Shown here in pieces: positions 48,209 through 58,100 of a stretch of 64,000 bases of DNA (position 1 is the stretch's first letter; each line of letters begins with the position of its first letter). The notes under the pieces were generated by a model. The model had not been told where the DNA came from and searched no databases. It saw nothing but the letters and a program-made list of their open reading frames with translations. Source of the stretch: Paenibacillus pectinilyticus (GTDB taxonomy: Bacteria > Bacillota > Bacilli > Paenibacillales > NBRC-103111); assembly GCF_001700435.1 (NCBI RefSeq), contig NZ_LYPC01000002.1, forward strand, positions 236,614 to 300,613, written 5' to 3'. The position numbers were made by a program, and so were the translations under genes.

Positions 48209-49039
48209 ATGAAAGCTGGATTCATCGGTACTGGGAGTATGGGAAGTATTCTGATTGAAGCATTCATTCATTCCGGGGCATTCAATCCCGAGCAAATAAT
48301 TGCGAGCAATCGAACCTTAAATAAAGTTGAACTTCTTGCGGAGAGATATCCTGGCTTGCAGGTTGCTGAGACGAATAGCGAAGTCGTGCGAATAAGTGAC
48401 CTGATTTTCCTTTGTGTGAAACCCTCTGAGTTTAAAACCGTTATTGATGAAATCAAAGAGGACGTGCTTTCCTCTCAATTTATTATATCCATTACGAGTC
48501 CAATCCTGATCAGTCACCTGGAGGCCCTTCTACCTGCCAAAATCAGTAAGATAATTCCAAGTATAACGAACTATGTGTTGAGCGGTGCTACGTTATGTAT
48601 TCACGGGAATCGGATGCAGCCTGAAGATAAAGAATGGCTCGAAAACATTTTCACTCATATCTCAACGCCTATTCGAGTATCTGAAAACTATACAAGGATT
48701 TCATCGGATTTATCTAGCTGTGGTCCTGCATTTTTGGCGAGCTTTATTCAAGCATTTATTGATGCGGCTGTAGAAGAAACAGGAATTTCTGCGGAGGAAG
48801 CTACTTTGCTTGCGAGTGAAATGACATTAGGTACAGGAAAGCTGCTCACTACCGGAGGCTTCAATCCTGCCTCTTTGCAAAAGCGTGTTTCTGTTCCTGG
48901 GGGAATTACGGCGGAAGGCTTGCGGATTCTTGAAAAGGAACTTGCTGGGGTTTTCTCACAGGTCATCTGTGCGACTCATGCGAAATATGAAGAAGATCTT
49001 GAGAAGGCCAAGCTGCTTCTCGCTTCGAAGCAGCAGTAA
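48209..49039 (+). CDS. comER: ComER, pyrroline-5-carboxylate reductase-like protein
   Basis: 276 residues of the ProC-like NADP oxidoreductase fold. Start KAGFIGTGSMGSILIEAF (dinucleotide loop), ICVKP-type segment IFLCVKPSEF, and C-terminal dimer domain LSSCGPAFLASFIQAFIDAA, SVPGGITAEGL. The ATG at 48209 lies 8 bases after GGAGGG. It is divergent from comEA, as in B. subtilis, where this reading frame is not needed for competence. Its substrate is unknown. Confidence 0.93.
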   Translation: MKAGFIGTGSMGSILIEAFIHSGAFNPEQIIASNRTLNKVELLAERYPGLQVAETNSEVVRISDLIFLCVKPSEFKTVIDEIKEDVLSSQFIISITSPILISHLEALLPAKISKIIPSITNYVLSGATLCIHGNRMQPEDKEWLENIFTHISTPIRVSENYTRISSDLSSCGPAFLASFIQAFIDAAVEETGISAEEATLLASEMTLGTGKLLTTGGFNPASLQKRVSVPGGITAEGLRILEKELAGVFSQVICATHAKYEEDLEKAKLLLASKQQ

Positions 49040-49066
49040 CCTTCCCAAATCATCAACTTCCGGTTC

Positions 49067-51526
49067 TTAACCTACAACGATATTGACTAATTTACCCTTC
49101 ACAACAATCAATTTGCGAACGGCCTTTCCGGCGGTCGCTTCTTTGACTTTGTCGAGATCAAAAGCCATTTTCTCCATCGCTGCTTCATCTGTATCTTTCG
49201 AAATCATCACGCGATCAACGATTTTACCATTGATCTGTACCACGATTTCGATTTCATTATCAACGGTCCATGCTTCGTCATACGTTGGCCATACTTCGTA
49301 CGTGATGGATTCCGTACCGCCTAACTTCTCCCATAGCTCTTCCGCTAAGTGAGGTGCGATCGGGGAAAGCATTTGTACGAAGTTTTTCATTGCTTCCAGC
49401 GGTAGACGCTCTGTTTTGTAAGCTTCATTGACGAAAATCATCATTTGGCTAATCGCTGTGTTGAAACGAAGTGCATCGAAATCTTCCGTGATTTTCTTAA
49501 TCGAACGGTGCCATGTGCGTTTGAAAGTGTCACTGCCTAGTGTTTCATCCGCGCTAATTTTCGTTTGAATCTGACCGCTGTCATCAACGAACAAACGCCA
49601 CACACGATTCAAGAAACGGTAAATCCCGTCAACACCTGTTGTGTTCCACGGTTTAGTCGCTTCAAGAGGCCCCATGAACATTTCATAAATACGAAGAGTA
49701 TCCGCACCTTGATCGCTAACGATATCATCCGGATTCACAACGTTCCCGCGTGATTTACTCATTTTCTCCATGTTCTCGCCAAGAATCATCCCTTGGTTAA
49801 CAAGCTTATGGAACGGCTCTTTGGTATGAACAAAGCCAAGATCATAAAGCACTTTATGCCAGAAACGCGCATACAGCAAGTGAAGAACAGCATGCTCCGC
49901 GCCGCCGATGTACAGATCTACTGGCAGCCATTGCTTTTGCAGCTCATCGGAACAGAAAGCTTGATCATTCTTCGGATCGATGAAACGCAGGTAATACCAG
50001 CAGCTTCCCGCCCATTGTGGCATGGTGTTCGTTTCGCGGCGAGCTTTCATGCCCGTCTCTGGATCAATTGTGTTGACCCATTCGGATACGTTAGCAAGCG
50101 GTGACTCACCCGTACCTGAAGGTTTGATCTCATCCACTTGTGGAAGCAATAATGGCAGCTGATCCACAGGAACCGGCTTCATCGTGCCATCTTCTAAGTG
50201 AAGAATCGGAATCGGCTCTCCCCAGTAGCGCTGACGGCTGAACAACCAATCTCTCAAACGGTATGTCACTTTGCCGCGACCTTTACCGTTCTGCTCTAGC
50301 CAAGCGATCATATGGCTGATCCCTTGCTCAATGTTCATGCCATCGATAGGACCGGAATTCACATGCTTGCCATCGCCAGCATAAGCTTCCTTCTCCACAT
50401 CTCCGCCTTGGACAACCTCAATAATCGGCAAATCGAACTGCTTCGCAAATTCCCAGTCGCGTTGATCGTGACCTGGAACCGCCATAATCGCACCTGTACC
50501 GTATCCGCCTAGGACATAATCAGCGATCCAGATTGGCACTTTCGTGTCATTAACCGGATTAATCGCATAAGCCCCTGTGAACACACCGGATTTGTCTTTT
50601 GCTAAATCCGTACGCTCCAAATCGCTCTTACGCGACGCTTTCTCTTGATACTCTTTGATCGCAGCAGCTTGTGCTTCTGTCGTAATGTGCTGAACCAGTT
50701 CATGTTCAGGAGCCAATACGCAATAGGTCGCACCGAATAAGGTATCTGGACGCGTTGTAAAGACCGTTAGACTTTTCTCGGATTGACCTTCAATCGCGAA
50801 TTGAACCTCTGCCCCGGTTGACTTCCCAATCCAGTTGCGCTGCATATCTTTAATACTTTCAGACCAATCAAGCTCCTCAAGATCTTCAAGTAAACGCTCC
50901 GCGTACTCCGTAATTTTCAAAATCCACTGACGCATCGGTTTCCGAATGACGGGATGGTTGCCACGTTCACTTAATCCGTCAATAACTTCCTCATTCGCAA
51001 GTACTGTGCCTAAAGCCGGACACCAGTTAACTGGCACCTCATCGACGTAAGCAAGCCCTTTGTTGTACAGTTGGATGAAAATCCATTGCGTCCATTTGTA
51101 ATACTCGGGATCTGTCGTACTGATCTCACGATCCCAATCATACGAGAAGCCCAACGATTTAATTTGACGACGGAAGGTGTCGATGTTCTTCTTTGTGAAC
51201 TCACGCGGGTCATTTCCTGTATCCAAAGCATACTGCTCAGCAGGAAGTCCGAACGCATCCCAGCCCATAGGATGAAGCACATTGAAGCCTCTCATTCTTT
51301 TGAAACGGGAAACGATATCAGTCGCTGTGTAGCCCTCTGGATGTCCTACGTGCAAGCCTGCTCCTGATGGGTATGGAAACATATCCAGCGCATAAAATTT
51401 CGGTTTATCCGAATTTTCCAGCACTTTAAATGTTTTCTTCGCATCCCAATATGCTTGCCACTTGGGTTCAATCGCTTGCGGATTGTAGCCTTGTTGTTCT
51501 TTGGTTTCTTTCAATTCCTGTGTCAT
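49067..51526 (-). CDS. leuS: Leucyl-tRNA synthetase
   Basis: Class I synthetase of 819 residues. HIGH motif as HVGH in [21 protein letters not shown]1 editing domain (about 220-410; [14 protein letters not shown]), and KMSKS at about residue 585 ([15 protein letters not shown]). The anticodon-binding and C-terminal domains are complete. It is preceded by a leucine T-box leader. In B. subtilis leuS is elsewhere; here it sits between comER and yqeM. Confidence 0.98.
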   Translation of the reverse strand: MTQELKETKEQQGYNPQAIEPKWQAYWDAKKTFKVLENSDKPKFYALDMFPYPSGAGLHVGHPEGYTATDIVSRFKRMRGFNVLHPMGWDAFGLPAEQYALDTGNDPREFTKKNIDTFRRQIKSLGFSYDWDREISTTDPEYYKWTQWIFIQLYNKGLAYVDEVPVNWCPALGTVLANEEVIDGLSERGNHPVIRKPMRQWILKITEYAERLLEDLEELDWSESIKDMQRNWIGKSTGAEVQFAIEGQSEKSLTVFTTRPDTLFGATYCVLAPEHELVQHITTEAQAAAIKEYQEKASRKSDLERTDLAKDKSGVFTGAYAINPVNDTKVPIWIADYVLGGYGTGAIMAVPGHDQRDWEFAKQFDLPIIEVVQGGDVEKEAYAGDGKHVNSGPIDGMNIEQGISHMIAWLEQNGKGRGKVTYRLRDWLFSRQRYWGEPIPILHLEDGTMKPVPVDQLPLLLPQVDEIKPSGTGESPLANVSEWVNTIDPETGMKARRETNTMPQWAGSCWYYLRFIDPKNDQAFCSDELQKQWLPVDLYIGGAEHAVLHLLYARFWHKVLYDLGFVHTKEPFHKLVNQGMILGENMEKMSKSRGNVVNPDDIVSDQGADTLRIYEMFMGPLEATKPWNTTGVDGIYRFLNRVWRLFVDDSGQIQTKISADETLGSDTFKRTWHRSIKKITEDFDALRFNTAISQMMIFVNEAYKTERLPLEAMKNFVQMLSPIAPHLAEELWEKLGGTESITYEVWPTYDEAWTVDNEIEIVVQINGKIVDRVMISKDTDEAAMEKMAFDLDKVKEATAGKAVRKLIVVKGKLVNIVVG

Positions 51527-51570
51527 GATACAAATCCTCCTTCAGATTGCTCTTATCTGCGTATGCGCAC

Positions 51571-51850
51571 AAAAAAACCTCACATCGCTAGCGGATATCG
51601 CTAGGGACGAGAGGTATAATTCCCGTGGTACCACCCTAGTTAACACAAGGCATACTTTACCTGTGTTCACTCTGCCCCTTAACGCGGGTGAGACGATCCA
51701 GCTAGCACCTTGATCGGGGATCAGGCGATTCACCTTCTAGCTCCGAGGCGAGTTCTCCAGACGAACATCTACCGGCTTCCACCCAAGCTCCGGCTCTCTG
51801 TAAGATGCTGTACAAGTTACTATTCCTCATCTAAGCTTTCCATACAACTG
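51571..51850 (-). promoter_or_regulatory. T-box riboswitch leader of leuS
   Basis: Read on the minus strand: a stem I region (about 51740-51830) with GAGAACTCGCCTCGGAG, in which CTC at 51752-51750 is the likely leucine specifier. The T-box proper is AGGGTGGTACCACG (51637-51624). The terminator CCTC...GAGG (51614-51578) ends in TTTTTTT (51577-51571). Uncharged tRNA-Leu should favour the antiterminator and allow leuS expression. Confidence 0.92.
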
Positions 51851-51919
51851 ATTAGCTTTGATTATATGTAAAATAATGCCGCACTGTCAAGCCGCCGCGG
51901 ACGAATCCCGTTAACCCTC

Positions 51920-52681
51920 TTATTTCTTCGCAATAAAGAAAGCTCGTTCTGTCTGTACAGTTGGCTGCTCCCACGTGAAATCCGCAACTACATGAACTTC
52001 GCGAAAACCAACCTCTAGCAACATCTGCTCTAGCCACTGCAAAGAGTATGCTCTTTGCTCATGCGTTTCGTCAATGCGGCGGAAAGTGTCCCCACGTCCA
52101 CTGTCTTTCACGAAAATCGTTAGATCGTGAACAATCTGTACACGTTCCTCATCCAATTCACTTGTCCAAATGTAGGCGACATCATCTTCATTTAGAAAAA
52201 ATGGCTGAGAGTCTGCATAGGCGAATAATTGCTCTGGGGTATGTACATCGAAGAGGAATAAGCCTCCTGGCTTAAGTCCAGCCAATGTCTGACGGAACGC
52301 ATCCACGATGTCCTCTTCTTCTAGCAAATAATTGAGACTATCGCAAAAAGAGATGGCCACATCGACTTCCTCGCCCAGCTCCCACTCACGTAAATCCTGT
52401 TGGATCCAGCGAATAGCACCGCCGCGAAGCGGCCCTTGATGATCGCTTTGCTTCTGCTCAGCGACAGCCAGCATATCCTCGGACAGATCAATGCCTGTTA
52501 CTTGATACCCTTCAGCTGCAAGCGGGATGGACAAATTGCCTGTCCCACAGCCTAGGTCAACAAGGGTTGTTGGCTTTACATCAAACCGTTCGAAGCTTTC
52601 CTTCGTAAAACGCAGCCAATCCGCGTAGGGCATACTGTTCATCAAGCGATCATACGTATAGGCAAACTTTTCGTAACTCAT
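51920..52681 (-). CDS. yqeM: Class I SAM-dependent methyltransferase, YqeM-like
   Basis: 253 residues, beginning YEKFAYTYDRLMNSMPYADW as in YqeM proteins. SAM motif LVDLGCGTGNLSIPLA (about 40-55), acidic loop VTGIDLSEDML, and DVAISFCDSLNYLL. Substrate unknown. Its start lies 1 bp after the stop of cvfB, so it is co-translated with the rsfS group. The leuS transcription unit begins just after it. Confidence 0.9.
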   Translation of the reverse strand: MSYEKFAYTYDRLMNSMPYADWLRFTKESFERFDVKPTTLVDLGCGTGNLSIPLAAEGYQVTGIDLSEDMLAVAEQKQSDHQGPLRGGAIRWIQQDLREWELGEEVDVAISFCDSLNYLLEEEDIVDAFRQTLAGLKPGGLFLFDVHTPEQLFAYADSQPFFLNEDDVAYIWTSELDEERVQIVHDLTIFVKDSGRGDTFRRIDETHEQRAYSLQWLEQMLLEVGFREVHVVADFTWEQPTVQTERAFFIAKK

Positions 52682-52682
52682 C

Positions 52683-53579
52683 TCAGCCTTGCGTCTCCTC
52701 TTGTTTCAGATAGGTCCAATCCGCTTCTTGGTAGATGAGCCCATCCTTCATAAGCTTGCCTAATGCACGCTTGAAGGCTGCTTTACTTAGACCGAACTTA
52801 TCTTTAATGATATCTGCTTGTGTTTTATCCGAAAATGGCATGGCATTCCCCGGACGTCCACGGAGCACCTCGAGAATGCATTCTGCATCTTCGTCGCGTC
52901 CTTTTTCCTTCGGAAGTCTCATCGAAAGGTTAACCCGTCCATCCTCTTCACGCACGAACGCGATTCTGACATCCACTAATTCTCCTACACGAAGCAAACG
53001 AGTACGTTCTTGCGGAATGATCAGTCCAATGATCCCAAAACCAAGCACACCTGCTTCACAAATCACGAATGTGCCCATTTGAAGCGGCCGATACACGCGA
53101 GCTTTCACCCATTGATTGGTCCAACTGGAAGGGGCTCGTACACATAGCGGAGCTAGATCTTCTTCGAGCGCCAGTTTGGCAATTAAGCGACCTTGTCGAT
53201 CGTGCGCCAGCGTTGCATATACTTTATCGCCTACTACGGGGCGAAGCTCTTCGAGTTCAGGCACATGACGGTACGGTAAAAGCAAATGGCGTCCAAGACC
53301 CATTTCTAAGAAGTAACCGAAACGCGGGTGAATATCAACGACCTCAAGAAGTCCGACCTGACCCATGGTCAGTAAGGGACGTTTCATGGTCGCCATGATC
53401 CGATCCTGGGTATCGTGGAATAAAAAGACTTCCACTTGGTCTCCCGGACTAATTCGGTTCCCAACGATTTCTGCGTAAGGCAGTAGAAAATCTTGATAGC
53501 CATCCGTTAGGAAAAAGCCATTTGGTGGAACTTCCCTTGCTACCTCTAGGGTAACAAGGGATCCTGCTTCCATTCTCAT
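52683..53579 (-). CDS. cvfB: S1-domain RNA-binding protein CvfB
   Basis: 298 residues. Several S1-like beta-barrels (EAGSLVTLEVAREVPPNGFFL, GQVGLLEVVDIHPRFGYFLEM, VKARVYRPLQMGTFVI) and a C-terminal winged helix (DKTQADIIKDKFGLSKAAFKRALGKL). This is the layout of CvfB/YitL, which affects virulence gene and RNA regulation in staphylococci. Overlaps the end of rsfS (ATGA). Not part of this cluster in B. subtilis. Confidence 0.93.
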   Translation of the reverse strand: MRMEAGSLVTLEVAREVPPNGFFLTDGYQDFLLPYAEIVGNRISPGDQVEVFLFHDTQDRIMATMKRPLLTMGQVGLLEVVDIHPRFGYFLEMGLGRHLLLPYRHVPELEELRPVVGDKVYATLAHDRQGRLIAKLALEEDLAPLCVRAPSSWTNQWVKARVYRPLQMGTFVICEAGVLGFGIIGLIIPQERTRLLRVGELVDVRIAFVREEDGRVNLSMRLPKEKGRDEDAECILEVLRGRPGNAMPFSDKTQADIIKDKFGLSKAAFKRALGKLMKDGLIYQEADWTYLKQEETQG

Positions 53580-53923
53580 ACGCGCTCCACAACTTTAGCA
53601 TCTGACCAAAGTCTTTCGATGTTATAGTACTCACGGTCATCACGATGGAAAACGTGGAGAACAACGTCTCCTAGATCAAGCAGTACCCATCTTGCTGTAT
53701 CGATTCCTTCATAGCCTCTAATATGAACACCATGTTCATGCGCTTTTTTACGAGCTTCGCCTGCAATTGCTTGAACTTGTGTTTCCGAATTCCCGTGACA
53801 AATAACGAAATAATCCGCAATCAGGGAGACACCTTTCAAATTAAGGCTAACAATATCGGCAGCTTTCTTATCTTCAGCGGCCTCTACAACGAATGCTAAA
53901 ATTTCTTCTGGGTTTTTACTCAT
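53576..53923 (-). CDS. rsfS: Ribosome silencing factor RsfS
   Basis: Binds ribosomal protein L14 and blocks subunit joining when nutrients are short; 115 residues. Typical segments: VEAAEDKKAADIVSLNLKGV, IADYFVICHGNSETQVQAIA, WVLLDLGDVVLHVFHRDDRE and YYNIERLWSDA. The ATG at 53923 lies behind GGAGG; the ATG 15 bases upstream overlaps that site. It is between yqeK and cvfB. Confidence 0.96.
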   Translation of the reverse strand: MSKNPEEILAFVVEAAEDKKAADIVSLNLKGVSLIADYFVICHGNSETQVQAIAGEARKKAHEHGVHIRGYEGIDTARWVLLDLGDVVLHVFHRDDREYYNIERLWSDAKVVERV

Positions 53924-53939
53924 GCAATCATCCTCCATG

Positions 53940-54515
53940 TCATTTGGTGTGTTGTTGAATCTGTTCTAATAAATCATTCCGTGTCAAAATCGTAAGTGGA
54001 TATATGCGCTTTCCTTTGGAAATCAGAAAGTTGATCGTCGAGTCGAAGCCCGCAACTAATGCTCTCTCTAGGCTGATTTTGGCGAGTTCACGAATATGCT
54101 CAACACCGGGAAAGTCACGTCCAGGTTCCATATAATCAGCTAAACAAACGATTTTGTCGAGCAGCGTCATCTGTTCACGGCCTGATGTATGGTATCTGAT
54201 CGCGTCCAGAACTTCCTCATCCTCAATGCCGAATTGCGTCTTTGCAATAAAAGCACCGGCATGCGAATGCCATAGTTCCTTATCAAATGCCAGTAAATCC
54301 TTAGGTAAATCGTTATCACGAATAATCTTAGCTTGCTCTTCAACCGCCCAATACTTGCAATAATCATGCAAAATGGCGGCAAGGTCTGCCTTGACCGTAT
54401 CCCCGCCAAAACGCTCGGCCAAGATTACGCTCGTTTCCATCACACCTAACGTGTGCTGCCAGCGACGTTCTGGCATTTGTTCTTTCACCGCAGCCATGAG
54501 GTTTTCACGTTTCAT
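53940..54515 (-). CDS. yqeK: HD-domain hydrolase YqeK (symmetrical Ap4A hydrolase)
   Basis: 191 residues. HD-domain metal ligands at H21 (RRWQHTLGVMETS), H50-D51 (AILHDYCKYW), WHSHAGAFIA and a later aspartate in VCLADYMEPGRDF. The family hydrolyses diadenosine tetraphosphate to ADP. Its start overlaps the end of nadD by 11 bp, a fixed pairing in Bacillota. Confidence 0.95.
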   Translation of the reverse strand: MKRENLMAAVKEQMPERRWQHTLGVMETSVILAERFGGDTVKADLAAILHDYCKYWAVEEQAKIIRDNDLPKDLLAFDKELWHSHAGAFIAKTQFGIEDEEVLDAIRYHTSGREQMTLLDKIVCLADYMEPGRDFPGVEHIRELAKISLERALVAGFDSTINFLISKGKRIYPLTILTRNDLLEQIQQHTK

Positions 54516-55092
54516 ATAAGTGATTCACCTCCATGAATTGGCTTACCTTCTCTGGTACCAGGTACCGGACAGGATCGTGCTTCTGCCTCATTGCACGAAT
54601 CGCTGTAGATGAGATCTCAACAAGCGGCATCGGTACAAGCTTAACGCGATTGCGAATATGTTCGGACATCTTCGTCATATCTAATTCGTAGCCAGGCCTG
54701 GCTAATCCAATAAAATGAATATGCCGCACGATGTCATCGATGCGATGCCACTGCGGCAAATATTGAACCATGTCGGCTCCAATAATATATGAGAAGCCAA
54801 TGTCCGGATATTGCTTCATCAACAGCTCGATCGTATCGATACTATAAGATACGCCGCCTTTGCCAATTTCGATATCGACAGGACGAAAAAAAGGATTGCC
54901 TTCTGCAGCCAGGCAAACCATCTCCCATCGCTGCTGACTTGTTGCTCTCGGCGCATTCGGCTTATGCGGCGGGACGTTGGCAGGCATCAGCCAAACCTCG
55001 TCCAAGCCTCCTTCCACCCTCGCACGTTCAGCTGCGATCAAATGACCGGTATGAATGGGATCGAATGTGCCTCCCATAATTCCGACAAGCAT
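54505..55092 (-). CDS. nadD: Nicotinate-mononucleotide adenylyltransferase
   Basis: Makes deamido-NAD from nicotinate mononucleotide and ATP; 195 residues. Nucleotidyltransferase motif GGTFDPIHTGHL (8-19), VWLMPANVPPHK, and the ISSTAIR signature near 160. Complete. It lies 12 bp after yhbY and overlaps yqeK. Confidence 0.97.
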   Translation of the reverse strand: MLVGIMGGTFDPIHTGHLIAAERARVEGGLDEVWLMPANVPPHKPNAPRATSQQRWEMVCLAAEGNPFFRPVDIEIGKGGVSYSIDTIELLMKQYPDIGFSYIIGADMVQYLPQWHRIDDIVRHIHFIGLARPGYELDMTKMSEHIRNRVKLVPMPLVEISSTAIRAMRQKHDPVRYLVPEKVSQFMEVNHLYET

Positions 55093-55104
55093 ACATCCAC
55101 CCCA

Positions 55105-55398
55105 TTATCGCGGCAGTTCAATCTTCTTATTGTCACGCGATTCTTTGTAAAGTACTACAATTTTACCAATGACCTGAACAAGTTCTGCTCCGGATTTCTC
55201 AGCTAATTCGCTGCCTACTTCTTGACGATCTTCTCCGCTGTTGTTCAACACCGTAATTTTGATTAATTCACGCACTTCGATCGCTTCTTGAATGTGGCGA
55301 ATTAAATGATCGTTCACACCACCTTTACCTACTTGAAAAATTGGATCTACATGGTGAGCCATGGAGCGTAAATGACGTTTCTGTTTGCCTGTTAACAT
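55105..55398 (-). CDS. yhbY: YhbY/CRM-type RNA-binding protein
   Basis: 97 residues with the CRM fold: LTGKQKRHLRSMAHHVDPIFQVGKGG contains the GxxG-like loop, and KITVLNNSGEDRQEVGSELAE follows. It associates with pre-50S ribosomes in relatives. The ATG at 55398 has GAGGGA upstream; the ATG at 55416 would place that site inside the gene. It corresponds to yqeI of B. subtilis, between aroE and nadD. Confidence 0.94.
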   Translation of the reverse strand: MLTGKQKRHLRSMAHHVDPIFQVGKGGVNDHLIRHIQEAIEVRELIKITVLNNSGEDRQEVGSELAEKSGAELVQVIGKIVVLYKESRDNKKIELPR

Positions 55399-55418
55399 GG
55401 ATGTCCCTCTATTCATTC

Positions 55419-56279
55419 TTATTCAGTTAATGACTGTTCTACCACCTGTCTCATCGCCTCAACCGGCGCAGGGGTCCCCGTCCAATACTCAAAGGCGTAT
55501 GCGCCTTGATAAATAAACATGCCAAGCCCGCCATGAATGCGAGCTCCAATGGCTTCCGCTTTACGCAAGAATCGCGTAATACGCGGATTATAAATAAGAT
55601 CACTGACTAAGTGATGCGAGCGTAAAAGATGGAGCGGTAACGGAAGCTCATCCACATTGGGATGCATACCAGCGGATGTGGTGTTGAGCACAAATTCAAC
55701 TTGATCAACTACATCCTCTAGCTCGTCCATGCCTAAACCAACGGTTTCTGTAAACGCACCAATCGTTTGGGCCAGCTCAACAGCTCGTTCTCTAGTACGA
55801 TTCGCGATATATATGCAGCTCGCACCTTCCTTCGCAAGAGCATACGCAACACCTCTTGCAGCGCCGCCAGCACCAAGTACAAGAACACGTTTCCCCTTGA
55901 GTTCGATCCCCGTCTCTTCCTTCAAAGAACGGACGTAGCCGATTCCATCGGTATTGAATCCTTTGAGCTTGCCCGCTTCGTTCACAATGGTATTGACGGC
56001 ACCAACGATCATAGCTCCTTCATCGATCTCATCGAGGTAGTTCATGACATCTACTTTGTGTGGAATGGTCACATTCACGCCGCGGTAGCCTAGCGCTTTA
56101 ATTCCCCGAACGGCCTCGCCAAGTTCTTCAGGCTTCACATGAAAAGCCGCATAGACACCATTCACGCCCGTTTCCTGAAAAGCACGATTTAACATGATCG
56201 GGGAACGCGAATGCCGGATAGGATCTCCGAATACCCCATAAAGTACTGTATGACTGTCGATTGTCCGTAGTTTCTCCAT
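55419..56279 (-). CDS. aroE: Shikimate dehydrogenase
   Basis: Reduces 3-dehydroshikimate with NADPH in aromatic amino acid synthesis; 286 residues. Substrate motif GDPIRHSRSP (18-27), catalytic lysine K75 in NVTIPHK, aspartate D111 in FNTDGIGY, and dinucleotide loop LGAGGAARGVAYAL. It is followed closely by yhbY (20 bp). Confidence 0.97.
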   Translation of the reverse strand: MEKLRTIDSHTVLYGVFGDPIRHSRSPIMLNRAFQETGVNGVYAAFHVKPEELGEAVRGIKALGYRGVNVTIPHKVDVMNYLDEIDEGAMIVGAVNTIVNEAGKLKGFNTDGIGYVRSLKEETGIELKGKRVLVLGAGGAARGVAYALAKEGASCIYIANRTRERAVELAQTIGAFTETVGLGMDELEDVVDQVEFVLNTTSAGMHPNVDELPLPLHLLRSHHLVSDLIYNPRITRFLRKAEAIGARIHGGLGMFIYQGAYAFEYWTGTPAPVEAMRQVVEQSLTE

Positions 56280-56389
56280 GATCTCCCATCATGCCCCCCC
56301 GAAATAAACGGCTACGAAGTCTGTAAAGGACGACGCGTTTATCAGAAATATAGCCAATTCATAATCTGAAACTAATTCTCTCTACTATG

Positions 56390-57505
56390 TTAAATCAATG
56401 ACTCCCGCGTAATTACTTTTATGCCTTTCGGGGCATGAACGGCAAGCTCTGCACCAGCTAGGCTATTGACTTTAATCCAGCCTAAGCCAGAGATTAACAC
56501 ATCCATCTGTTTGCCCTTAGGAATATGCAGCGGATGCTTAACAAGCTTAGGAAGTTCTTCCAAATCCGATTGCTGAGGCGGCGTTAACATTACGCCTTTG
56601 TGTTCTTCGTACAAGCTATCTGCCCGTTCCAACTTCGTGCGATGAATCTGGATCGCATTCGATGTGTAGCAAGTAAAGGATTGATGGTCTCCTTTGATAA
56701 AGTCAAATCGAACAAGCGCACCGAAAAACAGCGTTTGCTCGGCATTTAATTGAAACACCATCGGTTTCAGCGGTTTGTCTGGCATAAGCGGCGTCAAGTC
56801 ACGCTTCTTCACAACTTCGGTCAGACGGTGCTTGTACACAATCCCAGGCGTGTCGATAATGAATTTACCGTCATCCAACGGGATTTTGACCAGATCAAGA
56901 GTGGTTCCTGGATATTGCGATGTCGTCAACTCCGCATCCAAATCACTGTAATCACTAATCAGGCGATTAATGAGCGTCGATTTCCCGACGTTCGTTGCAC
57001 CAACGACATATACATCCATGTTGCCGCGATATTCTTGTACAGCGGTAATAACACGGTCGAAACCGATGTTCTTCTTCGCGCTGCATAGCACAATATCAAC
57101 AACTTTAAGATTTTCTTCCTTCACTCTGCGCTGCACCCAATTGATGATTTTGTTCGAGTTCGTCACTTTAGGCAGCAAGTCAATCTTGTTAACGACGAGT
57201 AAAACGGGATTATTTCCGATAAAACGGGAGAGTGAGCTGATCATACTGCCTTCGAAATCGAAAATATCCACGATTTTCACGACTAAAGCCTTCGTTTGAC
57301 CAACATGTCCTAATAATTTCAGGAAGTCGTCTTGTTGAAGGGTAATACTTGAAGACTCATTGTAGTGCTTAATCCGGTAACAGCGTTGGCATATCAAGGG
57401 CTCCTTCTCTAAGGCAGCCTCTGGAATAAAACCTAGTTTACTTTTGTCTTCTGTTTGCAGCGCAATGCCGCAACCCGCACAATGTTGTATCATTTCTGTA
57501 CTCAT
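56390..57505 (-). CDS. yqeH: Circularly permuted GTPase YqeH
   Basis: 30S ribosome assembly GTPase, 371 residues. Zinc finger C12-x2-C with CQRC; the GTPase motifs come in permuted order: NKIDLLPK (G4), CSAKKNIG (G5), GATNVGKST (G1) and DTPG (G3). A C-terminal domain follows. It starts 8 bp after yqeG and precedes aroE by about 110 bp. Confidence 0.97.
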   Translation of the reverse strand: MSTEMIQHCAGCGIALQTEDKSKLGFIPEAALEKEPLICQRCYRIKHYNESSSITLQQDDFLKLLGHVGQTKALVVKIVDIFDFEGSMISSLSRFIGNNPVLLVVNKIDLLPKVTNSNKIINWVQRRVKEENLKVVDIVLCSAKKNIGFDRVITAVQEYRGNMDVYVVGATNVGKSTLINRLISDYSDLDAELTTSQYPGTTLDLVKIPLDDGKFIIDTPGIVYKHRLTEVVKKRDLTPLMPDKPLKPMVFQLNAEQTLFFGALVRFDFIKGDHQSFTCYTSNAIQIHRTKLERADSLYEEHKGVMLTPPQQSDLEELPKLVKHPLHIPKGKQMDVLISGLGWIKVNSLAGAELAVHAPKGIKVITRESLI

Positions 57506-57513
57506 GAAACCTC

Positions 57514-58008
57514 CTATTTCTTCATCCTAGCTAAGGCCCACTTCTCAATCAGGCGGTTTACTCTCGTAAACACACCCTCGTCTTTTCTAGAGATAGGTTG
57601 AACAAGGATCGTATAAAGCCCCATCCGATTGCCGCCAAGTACATCTGTCAGCATTTGATCCCCGATCACAGTGGTCTGTCGAGCATTCGTTCCAAGCAAC
57701 TTCATCGCTTTATGGAAGGAAGCATTCGTCGGTTTTTTGGCACGGTGAATGAACGGTATGCCTAGCGGCTTCGCAAAGGTCGACACCCTGTTATGATGAT
57801 TGTTCGACACGATGACAATCTTGAAGCCGATCTGTTGCAAATGATTCAGCCATTCTATTAGCTCAGGCGTCGCATGTGGATCAGCTGCACCGACAAGTGT
57901 ATTATCAAGATCCGTTATAATTCCGCGAATACCGAATCCCCATAGGTGATTGGCATCAATATCATAAATTGTATGAACAGACTGTCTCGGTACAAGCTTT
58001 CTCAGCAA
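57514..58008 (-). CDS. yqeG: YqeG-family HAD phosphatase
   Basis: 164 residues. HAD motif I is IITDLDNTLVG near residue 30, motif II FKIVIVSNN, motif III in KPTNASFHKAM, motif IV VIGDQMLTDVLGGNRMG. I chose TTG at 58008: GGAGGG lies 8 bases upstream, and the protein then opens LLRKLVPRQSV, like other YqeG proteins. The longer ATG frame to 58167 overlaps the neighbouring esterase gene antiparallel in frame use and looks spurious. First gene of the yqeG-yqeH-aroE group. Confidence 0.92.
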   Translation of the reverse strand: MLRKLVPRQSVHTIYDIDANHLWGFGIRGIITDLDNTLVGAADPHATPELIEWLNHLQQIGFKIVIVSNNHHNRVSTFAKPLGIPFIHRAKKPTNASFHKAMKLLGTNARQTTVIGDQMLTDVLGGNRMGLYTILVQPISRKDEGVFTRVNRLIEKWALARMKK

Positions 58009-58100
58009 ACAAATTCCCTCCAACTGCTTCCTTGACATATACGTGAAACTATACCATAGTGCCCCGTTTGTTGCAAAAAGAAAAGAACATATTTTCCCCA

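Noticed and set aside
48209..49039. Proline biosynthesis gene proC
   Set aside because: The fold is that of pyrroline-5-carboxylate reductase, but the divergent position next to comEA and its divergence from canonical ProC fit comER.
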